Shown here: one piece after another, positions 13,961 through 19,556 of the stretch
Layout: every line of letters begins with the position of its first letter
Numbering within the stretch: the stretch's first letter is position 1
Assembly (NCBI GenBank): GCA_044448905.1
Contig: JBIOHJ010000058.1
Location: 1-19,556 of the forward strand
Length of the DNA stretch: 19,556 bases
From: JBIOHJ01 sp044448905
GTDB taxonomy: Bacteria > Bacteroidota > Bacteroidia > AKYH767-A > OLB10
Reading direction: 5' to 3'
Notes under the pieces: model-generated
The model's input: the letters and a program-made list of their open reading frames with translations, nothing else
Told to the model about the DNA's origin: nothing
Databases searched by the model: none
Made by a program: the position numbers and the translations under genes

Positions 13961-14590
13961 ATTCGCTCCCATCCTCAAAGCTTTCTGGTGTGCTTCGGGC
14001 GAGTCTTTGTGGACTTCGTAGTCTTCCCAGCCGTCACCCAAATCACATTCGTAATCGTAAAAACAAACCAGTCTTCCCTGCCATATTAAACCAAAACCCT
14101 GTGCGGGTTTACCTTCATGCTCATGCACTTTGGGGGGGCCACTGGCAAAATCATATTTCTGATGATAAACAGGATGATCAAAAGGAAGTTCAACAAAATC
14201 CAGTTCAGGAAAAACTTTTTTCATTTGCGGACGCATAAATTTATCCAAGCCATAATTATCTGAGATGTGCAAAAATCCTCCACCCGTTAAATAATTTCTC
14301 AGGTTCTGAGCTTCCTGCATACTGAAAACAACATTCCCATGCCCGGTCATGTGAACAAAAGGATAATTGAACAATTCAGGGCTTCCTACCTCAACAATTC
14401 CCTGTTCGGTATTGATATTGGTATTCAAATTCTGGTTACAGAATTGAATTAAGTTCTTCAGAGATGTTTCAAGATTTGCATACCAATCCCCTCCCCCACT
14501 GTATTTTAACAATCCAATTTTGTAAGATGGTTCAGTGGGAATGAATGAAGAAAAAATAAAAAATGATATTATTAAAAGAAGCCTTTTCAT
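13934..14590 (-). CDS. DUF4159 domain protein, exported
   Basis: The 218-residue product has an N-terminal signal peptide (residues 1-17, MKRLLLIISFFIFSSF) and is then a single DUF4159 domain: YKIGLLKYSGGGDWYAN, the central FVHMTGHGNVVFSMQEA, LRNYLTGGGFLHISDNYG, and the C-terminal GLIWQGRLVCFYDYECDLGD. The fold resembles class I glutamine amidotransferase-like domains, but no enzymatic role is known. The frame extends upstream to a GTG, but the ATG at 14588-14590 is chosen because it gives a proper signal peptide and overlaps the rsmE TGA as ATGA. That overlap suggests translational coupling. DUF4159 genes are otherwise often seen near MoxR or BatA-type genes, none of which are here. Confidence 0.87.
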   Translation of the reverse strand: MKRLLLIISFFIFSSFIPTEPSYKIGLLKYSGGGDWYANLETSLKNLIQFCNQNLNTNINTEQGIVEVGSPELFNYPFVHMTGHGNVVFSMQEAQNLRNYLTGGGFLHISDNYGLDKFMRPQMKKVFPELDFVELPFDHPVYHQKYDFASGPPKVHEHEGKPAQGFGLIWQGRLVCFYDYECDLGDGWEDYEVHKDSPEAHQKALRMGANLIQYAFSN

Positions 14591-15288
14591 TGATTTATAA
14601 AATAAATTGTACTGCACGCAACTATACCGGCTGTTTCAGTTCTTAATCTGCTTTCACCAAGCGATATTGTTTTAAAACCATTTGATTCGGCAAATTTAAT
14701 TTCTTCTTTCGAAAAATCTCCTTCCGGGCCAATCAAAAGTAAAACATCATTTTCTTTTGAATATATATTTTTCAGTGTTGAGCTTTTATCTACTTCACAA
14801 GTGCAAATAAATTTTTGCGGGGATTTTGCCTGCTCAACAAAATCTTTGAATCTGATTGAAGAATTAAGTTCGGGCAAATATGCTTTTACAGATTGCTTCA
14901 TTGCAGCAACCAGTATTTTATTCAATCTTTCCCGCTTTATTTCTTTTCTTTCAGAATGTTCGCAGATGATCGGAGTAATTTCATCAATTCCTATTTCAGT
15001 TGTTTTTTCAAGAAAGAATTCAAGCCGGTCAATATTTTTTGTCGGGGCTATGGCAATGTGCAGAGAATAATTTCTTCTCCCTGTCTCCTTTTGAGTTTCA
15101 AGAATTCTTACTTCACAGTTCTTCTTTTCAGCGATTATTATTTCCGCTTTATAAAGTCCCCCCTCTCCATCCACCAAATGAACAACATCACCTTTTTTAT
15201 GCCTTAGCACACCAATGCAATGCTCGGCTTCTTCTTCACTAAAGAAATGTAAATCAGAATTAATATTTGGACAATAAAATAATTGCAT
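14587..15288 (-). CDS. rsmE: 16S rRNA (uracil1498-N3)-methyltransferase RsmE
   Basis: RsmE methylates U1498 near the decoding centre of the 30S subunit, using S-adenosylmethionine. The 233-residue product has the N-terminal PUA-like part (about 1-70, with HCIGVLRHKKGD) and the SPOUT knot domain. Key motifs are SVKAYLPEL (133-141), LLIGPEGDFSKEEI (184-197) and LGESRLRTETAG (210-221), the last two forming the SAM-binding knot. Start is the ATG at 15286-15288. A terminator hairpin lies just upstream, so rsmE likely has its own promoter within 15289-15303 or in the pckA end; none is obvious. Its stop overlaps the DUF4159 start. Confidence 0.93.
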   Translation of the reverse strand: MQLFYCPNINSDLHFFSEEEAEHCIGVLRHKKGDVVHLVDGEGGLYKAEIIIAEKKNCEVRILETQKETGRRNYSLHIAIAPTKNIDRLEFFLEKTTEIGIDEITPIICEHSERKEIKRERLNKILVAAMKQSVKAYLPELNSSIRFKDFVEQAKSPQKFICTCEVDKSSTLKNIYSKENDVLLLIGPEGDFSKEEIKFAESNGFKTISLGESRLRTETAGIVACSTIYFINQ

Positions 15289-15303
15289 GATTGTATTTAA
15301 ATG

Positions 15304-15335
15304 AAAAAACCTTCCTCTAAATGCAAAAGAAGGTT
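15304..15335 (-). terminator. Intrinsic terminator after pckA
   Basis: AACCTTC (15308-15314) and GAAGGTT (15329-15335) form a perfect 7-bp stem with a 14-base loop. On the minus strand the stem is followed by a run of six T (15304-15309). It lies 40 bases past the pckA stop and just before rsmE, so it should end the pckA transcript. Confidence 0.7.
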
Positions 15336-15350
15336 GTTATTTTTTATACT

Positions 15351-15370
15351 CTGAACTGAACACTGAATAC
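15351..15370. repeat. Short CTGAA-word repeat behind pckA
   Basis: CTGAA occurs three times within 20 bases (CTGAACTGAACACTGAATAC), starting 4 bases past the pckA stop on the minus strand. From memory, such ACTGAA-type degenerate words recur in intergenic DNA of Bacteroidota. No function can be read. Confidence 0.4.
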
Positions 15371-15374
15371 TTTC

Positions 15375-16988
15375 TCAAGCCATTTGAGGAACCTTGGGCG
15401 ATGCACCAAGAATTTCTTCATTAGCAAACTCAGCATACTGCGCAAAGTTTTTAATAAATTGGCGGGCAAGATCCATTGCTTTTTTATCGTAAGCATCCTT
15501 ATCAGTCCATGTAGCTCGCGGGTTTAGAATTTCATCAGGCACGTTAGGGCATGAATGGGGAAACTGCAAGCCGAAGATCGGAAGCGTATCGTAATTCACT
15601 TTATCCAAATCACCATTCAACGCAGCAGTTATTAAAGAGCGCGTATAACTCAATTTCATCCGTGATCCTACTCCATACGAGCCGCCTGACCATCCGGTAT
15701 TTACTAACCAGACTTTTACATTATGTTCTTTGATTTTTTTTCCAAGCAATTCGGCATATTTAGTAGGATGCAACGGAAGAAATGCCTTTCCAAAACATGC
15801 TGAAAAAGTGGTGGTGGGTTCTGTAACCCCTACCTCAGTGCCTGCAACTTTTGCCGTATAACCTGATATGAAATGATACATGGCTTGCCCTTTTTCCAAT
15901 CTCGATATCGGGGGCAATACGCCAAAAGCATCGCATGTCAAAAAGAAAATATTTTTTGGAGAACCGGCAATTGAAGGCTCCACCGCGTTATCAATAAAAT
16001 GAATCGGGTAAGCTACCCGTGTGTTTTCGGTTTTTGAAATATTATCGTAATCAACAGTGGTGGTCCCTTCATAAAATTCGGTATTCTCTAATAAAGCACC
16101 AAAACGCACCGCATCAAAAATCTGTGGTTCTTTTTCTTTTGAGAGGTTAACACACTTCGCGTAACAGCCGCCTTCAAAATTAAAAACAGTTTTATCACTC
16201 CATCCATGTTCATCATCACCAATCAATCCACGATTAGGATCAGCGCTTAATGTTGTTTTACCTGTTCCTGACAATCCAAAGAACACTGCAGTATCTCCGT
16301 TCTTACCAATGTTTGCCGAACAATGCATGGAAAGAACACCTTTATGCTGCGGCAATACATAATTCAAAACGGAAAAAATTCCTTTTTTAATTTCACCGGT
16401 GTAACCTGTTCCGCCAATGATAATTATTTTTTTTGTAAAATTAAGAACAGCAAAATTATGCTGCCGTGTTCCGTCAACGTTCGGATCGGCTTTAAAGCCG
16501 GGAGCATTTATTATTACCCAATCCGGAACTTGTTTTAATATTTCCTCTTTTGTTGGTCGTAAAAACAAATTGTTCGCGAATAAACCGTGCCAGGGAGTTT
16601 CAGTAACTACTCTTATGTTTAAACGGTTGGCAGGATCGGCACAGGCATAACAATCGCGCACATACACTTCTCTTCCTTCAAGATAAGCAGCAAGACGATA
16701 ATATAAATGTTCAAAATTTTCGGGATCGAATTTGATATTAACATCACCCCACCAGACAGTTTTTTCAGTTTCAGCATCACAAACCACAAATTTATCTTTA
16801 GGTGCGCGTCCCATAAATTCGCCTGTGTCAACAGCAAGGGCCCCGGTATCGGTAAGCTCACCTTCACCTCGTATAATTGCTTCTTCAATCAGCTCGGAAG
16901 GAGTTAGATTCCAATAAGCCACTGAAACATTTTTCAAACCCAAATCGGCTACCGATGCATTTGGGTTTTTCAAACCATATTCATTCAT
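15375..16988 (-). CDS. pckA: Phosphoenolpyruvate carboxykinase (ATP)
   Basis: PckA converts oxaloacetate and ATP to phosphoenolpyruvate, CO2 and ADP, the first committed step of gluconeogenesis; in some anaerobes it runs in reverse to fix CO2. From the ATG at 16986-16988 the product has 537 residues, the normal length, and begins MNEYGLKNPNASVADLGLKN. The open frame reaches a TTG 19 codons upstream, but that extension is unlike the family. Motifs are MGRAPKDKF with the substrate Arg (about 61), the P-loop GLSGTGKTT (238-246), the metal-binding DDEHGWSD and FNFEGGCYAK. These make it the ATP type, not the GTP type. A 65-base gap separates it from the upstream lipoprotein gene. Confidence 0.95.
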   Translation of the reverse strand: MNEYGLKNPNASVADLGLKNVSVAYWNLTPSELIEEAIIRGEGELTDTGALAVDTGEFMGRAPKDKFVVCDAETEKTVWWGDVNIKFDPENFEHLYYRLAAYLEGREVYVRDCYACADPANRLNIRVVTETPWHGLFANNLFLRPTKEEILKQVPDWVIINAPGFKADPNVDGTRQHNFAVLNFTKKIIIIGGTGYTGEIKKGIFSVLNYVLPQHKGVLSMHCSANIGKNGDTAVFFGLSGTGKTTLSADPNRGLIGDDEHGWSDKTVFNFEGGCYAKCVNLSKEKEPQIFDAVRFGALLENTEFYEGTTTVDYDNISKTENTRVAYPIHFIDNAVEPSIAGSPKNIFFLTCDAFGVLPPISRLEKGQAMYHFISGYTAKVAGTEVGVTEPTTTFSACFGKAFLPLHPTKYAELLGKKIKEHNVKVWLVNTGWSGGSYGVGSRMKLSYTRSLITAALNGDLDKVNYDTLPIFGLQFPHSCPNVPDEILNPRATWTDKDAYDKKAMDLARQFIKNFAQYAEFANEEILGASPKVPQMA

Positions 16989-17053
16989 GTGATCAAAATT
17001 AAGGTTAGCAAATGCAAATAAACTGAAAAAACTCAGCCAAAGCAATTTAATAA

Positions 17054-17530
17054 TTATCGTTTATGCCGGCACGGTTCATTTTCAGTAAATTGAACCAGCT
17101 CATGTCCTTTGAATCTCTCCCTCACATCATTTATAAAGAGCTTCTGTTCACTCTGGTCCAGTTCTGTTAAGCTGAAACAAAAATCAACTTCTCCTTCACG
17201 GCCCCAAGGCACCGTTTCATAATTTAATTTACTTCCTTCTTTCATTTTATTTTTTTCCCAATCCGATAAGGCAGCGTCAAAAATTTGTCTTGCATTCCTG
17301 TCAGTTCCTTCACCAATACTGATGAACGAAATGACCAGCCGGTACGTTTTATTTTGCCCATCCTGCGGAGCCACTGCTTCTGCCTCGCCATTGCCAATAA
17401 TTATGGCATCGCTTGCAATACCTGTTGTATTATTTGAAACCGCTACCGGTTTGTCTGCAGATGACTGTGAGGATTTGCATGAAGAAATAACAATAGGCAA
17501 AGCAAAAATCAGTAATAGATTTTTTTTCAT
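17054..17530 (-). CDS. Small putative lipoprotein of unknown function
   Basis: The 158-residue product begins MKKNLLLIFALPIVISSCKS, a lipoprotein signal with lipobox ISSC and lipidated Cys18. A Ser/Ala/Asn-rich linker (19-58) follows. The C-terminal part (about 60-158) is a compact alpha/beta region with TYRLVISFISIGEGTDRN, NYETVPWGREGEVDFCF and LNDVRERFKG-like helices (sequence FINDVRERFKG). I recognise no family. Lys at +2 after Cys would be compatible with retention or surface sorting, but rules for this phylum are loose. It lies 32 bases after the M32 peptidase gene, in the same direction. Start is the ATG at 17528-17530. Confidence 0.72.
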   Translation of the reverse strand: MKKNLLLIFALPIVISSCKSSQSSADKPVAVSNNTTGIASDAIIIGNGEAEAVAPQDGQNKTYRLVISFISIGEGTDRNARQIFDAALSDWEKNKMKEGSKLNYETVPWGREGEVDFCFSLTELDQSEQKLFINDVRERFKGHELVQFTENEPCRHKR

Positions 17531-17562
17531 GTGATTTATGATTATAGTTTACAATGTATTCA

Positions 17563-19059
17563 TCAGGCTAAATTATACATTTTAGAGTATTTATTTTTTG
17601 AATAGTTCATGAAGTATTGAAAGTTCAGCTCTTCACCGGTAATCATTTTGCATAATTCATGAGCTTTATATGTTTTTCCATGACAATGAATTTTTTCGCG
17701 CAGCCATTCAAGCAATGGTTTTAAATTTCCTTTTGCGATTTCGTTATCCAATTGAGGGACTTCCTTTAATGCATGACTAAAAAACTGTGCCGCATAAATG
17801 CTGCCCTGAGAATATGTAGGAAAATAACCGAAGCTTCCGTGTGACCAATGAATATCCTGCAACACTCCTCTTGCTTCATCAGGCACATCCAATCCAAGGT
17901 AATCTTTATAAGCCTTGTTCCATATTTCCGGTAAATCGGAAACTTTGATTGATCCTTCAAGCAATTTGACTTCCATTCCGAAACGAATCATTACATGAAA
18001 ATGATAGGTAAGTTCATCGGCATTGGTTCTTATTAATGAAGGTTCAACAACATTAATTGCTTTATAAAATTGCTCTAATGAAATATTTTTTAAGTTCTCA
18101 GGAAAAATGTTTTGAACCAACGGATAATTATGTTTCCAGAAATGCAGTGATCGCCCCACACTATTTTCCCACAACCGTGATTGCGATTCATGTATGGCAA
18201 GCGAAAGATACTCGCCCGAGGGTAATCCATAATCATCAATGCTCAAACCCTGTTCGTACAAAGCATGTCCGCCTTCGTGAATGCAGCTCCAGGTCATTTC
18301 GCGAAAATCATTTTCATTAATGCGTGTAGTTACGCGGACATCTTTAGAATTAAAATTTGTAGTGAAAGGATGGGTGGAGATATCCTGCCGACCCGCATTA
18401 AAATCAAAATTCATTTGTTTCAAAACATCTAATCCGAATTTCCATTGCTTGTCTTTATCATAATGTTTTTTCAAAAATGAATCATCGGGTTTCGGCTGTT
18501 CCATAATTCTCTTAAAGAATGGCACCAATTCATTTTTGACCCCCTCAAAAAGTGTTTGTAACTTTTTCGTTGTTGAGCCGGGTTCATATTGATTTAATAG
18601 TGCATCATAAGGATGTTCTTCATAGCCCAATATTTCACATTCCTGCTTTTTAAGCTCAACTAATTTTTCAAGCAGCGGCTGAAAGATTTTAAAACTGTTT
18701 TCCTTTTTTGCTTTCTGCCATGCCTGGAAACTTTCCGAAATGGTTTGATTTAATTTGATGACAAACTCCGTTGTATATTTCTTTTGATCGGTATAATATC
18801 TCAAAGATTCGCGGATGTTTACCTTTTCTTTTGAGGAAAGTGTTGCATCATTAATCAACTCCTTCAATAAATTTCCTAATTCATCCGAAGTGCTCAATTC
18901 ATGAACAATTCCTGATAATGTAGAAATCTGCTGCGCGCGGTAACGCGCACCTTGATCTGGCATATAAACTTCTTGGTCCCATTGCAAAACGGCTGATGAA
19001 TAATTAACATCGGCTATTTTTTGCATCAGTTGCTTGTATTTTTCGTAAGAGAAATTCAT
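17563..19059 (-). CDS. M32 family metallocarboxypeptidase (carboxypeptidase Taq type)
   Basis: M32 enzymes are cytoplasmic, usually dimeric Zn or Co carboxypeptidases that remove C-terminal residues with broad specificity. The 498-residue length is typical. The metal site is HEGGH (261-265) in TWSCIHEGGHALYEQG, with the third ligand Glu291 in the HESQSRLWEN motif (290-297). Other family signatures are VEPSLIRTNADELTYHFH (338-355) and HWSHGSFGYFPTYSQG (404-419), the latter followed by IYAAQ. There is no signal peptide. It starts 9 bases after the DUF423 gene, so the two likely share a transcript. Start is the ATG at 19057-19059. Confidence 0.94.
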   Translation of the reverse strand: MNFSYEKYKQLMQKIADVNYSSAVLQWDQEVYMPDQGARYRAQQISTLSGIVHELSTSDELGNLLKELINDATLSSKEKVNIRESLRYYTDQKKYTTEFVIKLNQTISESFQAWQKAKKENSFKIFQPLLEKLVELKKQECEILGYEEHPYDALLNQYEPGSTTKKLQTLFEGVKNELVPFFKRIMEQPKPDDSFLKKHYDKDKQWKFGLDVLKQMNFDFNAGRQDISTHPFTTNFNSKDVRVTTRINENDFREMTWSCIHEGGHALYEQGLSIDDYGLPSGEYLSLAIHESQSRLWENSVGRSLHFWKHNYPLVQNIFPENLKNISLEQFYKAINVVEPSLIRTNADELTYHFHVMIRFGMEVKLLEGSIKVSDLPEIWNKAYKDYLGLDVPDEARGVLQDIHWSHGSFGYFPTYSQGSIYAAQFFSHALKEVPQLDNEIAKGNLKPLLEWLREKIHCHGKTYKAHELCKMITGEELNFQYFMNYSKNKYSKMYNLA

Positions 19060-19068
19060 AGAACTAAA

Positions 19069-19461
19069 TCAGTATTTATTTTTAACAGCATATATCACAA
19101 TCATCAGCCAGCCAATTATGAAAAACAATCCGCCAATCGGAGTAAAAGGCCCCAGCCAATTCATGTTTGCATGCAAAATGTTTTGAGTGGAAAGAAAATA
19201 AAGCGAACCGCTGAAGAAAATTATTCCGGTTATGAAAAAGTATCCGGCTCTTTTCAGAAAGATATTATCTCCTTTGGTTGAAATCAAAACAGAAACAACT
19301 ATTAAAACAATGGTATGATAAAACTGGTATCGCACACCCGTTTCAAAAGCAGCAAGCTGTTCGGGAATAATTAGTCTTTTTAATGTGTGGGCACCAAAAG
19401 CTCCTAACGCAACACAAATAAAGCCAGAAATCGCGGCTACTATCAAAAATTTGCGTGGCAT
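19069..19461 (-). CDS. DUF423 small membrane protein
   Basis: The 130-residue product has four predicted membrane spans (about 5-25, 43-63, 72-90 and 105-125). It shows the DUF423 signatures: ALGAFGAHTLK (18-28), FETGVRYQFYH, GIIFFSGSLYFLS and GPFTPIGGLFFIIGW. The family (YgdD in E. coli) is widespread, sits in the inner membrane, and has no proven function. It heads a minus-strand run with the M32 peptidase. Start is the ATG at 19459-19461. The remaining 95 bases to the window edge are AT-rich and contain no gene I can support; the promoter for this gene is probably there. Confidence 0.92.
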   Translation of the reverse strand: MPRKFLIVAAISGFICVALGAFGAHTLKRLIIPEQLAAFETGVRYQFYHTIVLIVVSVLISTKGDNIFLKRAGYFFITGIIFFSGSLYFLSTQNILHANMNWLGPFTPIGGLFFIIGWLMIVIYAVKNKY

Positions 19462-19556
19462 AAATAAATCAATTGTAAGTTTAACTTAACCAAATTATTT
19501 TAATGCTTACCTTTATTGAAAAAATACAGGAATGTTTCATATAAACTTCATTGATA

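Noticed and set aside
14591..14617. GTG start upstream of the DUF4159 ATG
   Set aside because: The downstream ATG gives a clean signal peptide and the typical ATGA overlap with rsmE.
16989..17045. N-terminal extension of pckA from a TTG start with a signal-like sequence
   Set aside because: The ATG at 16988 gives the normal family length and N-terminus. The extension is chance hydrophobic sequence from AT-rich DNA.
19532..19556. Start of a plus-strand gene running off the window (MFHINFID)
   Set aside because: Only eight codons are visible, with no context to separate it from chance.

Overview
The window looks like a chromosomal stretch of a Bacteroidota genome. The strongest sign is a secreted subtilase ending in a type IX secretion (T9SS) type-A sorting domain, a system confined to this phylum and close relatives. 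Supporting signs are a fused E1 alpha/beta 2-oxoacid dehydrogenase, a HisRS of the Bacteroidota sequence type, a conserved Bacteroidota protein of unknown function next to murQ, AT-rich upstream regions without Shine-Dalgarno sites, and a TAnnTTTG-like -7 element before ettA. I cannot name the genus. Most of the window is ordinary core metabolism and translation, densely packed, with no gene-free stretch longer than about 150 bases.

Layout. Bases 1-5426 are all on the minus strand: ubiA-type prenyltransferase, fused E1 dehydrogenase, murQ (MurNAc-6-P etherase), a conserved unknown protein, a possible 23-residue membrane peptide, and an RlpA-like protein cut by the window edge. A SIMPL-domain protein (5488-6243, plus) and an S8 peptidase with a T9SS tail (6267-8417, minus) follow. 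Bases 8565-13960 are on the plus strand: ettA, a GxxExxY gene, hisS and hutH. Bases 13934-19461 are on the minus strand: DUF423 membrane protein, M32 carboxypeptidase, a small lipoprotein, pckA, rsmE and a DUF4159 protein. A hairpin terminator separates pckA from rsmE.

The most unusual part is 10249-11341. A 502-bp cassette carrying a GxxExxY (PD-(D/E)XK-fold) gene sits exactly between the ettA stop and the hisS start. It is bounded by perfect 36-bp inverted repeats, each containing four CGAAT units. Without it ettA, hisS and hutH would be separated by only about 10 and 3 bases, like an operon. The hisS gene just downstream carries an in-frame, AT-rich insertion of roughly 105-115 codons in the short hairpin between class II motifs 1 and 2, where I recognise no domain. 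The cassette looks like a small mobile or IVS-like element. Whether the hisS insertion is related to it is open.

A second notable point is the 3' end of the E1 gene. Its frame breaks at a T5 run, and the next frame encodes a family-like 19-residue C-terminus that stops 4 bases before murQ. This is either a one-base indel or a -1 frameshift.

Genes that seem to work together: murQ and rlpA both act on peptidoglycan. ettA, hisS and rsmE serve translation. hutH and hisS both use histidine. pckA, the E1 dehydrogenase and the M32 peptidase fit growth on peptides and amino acids.
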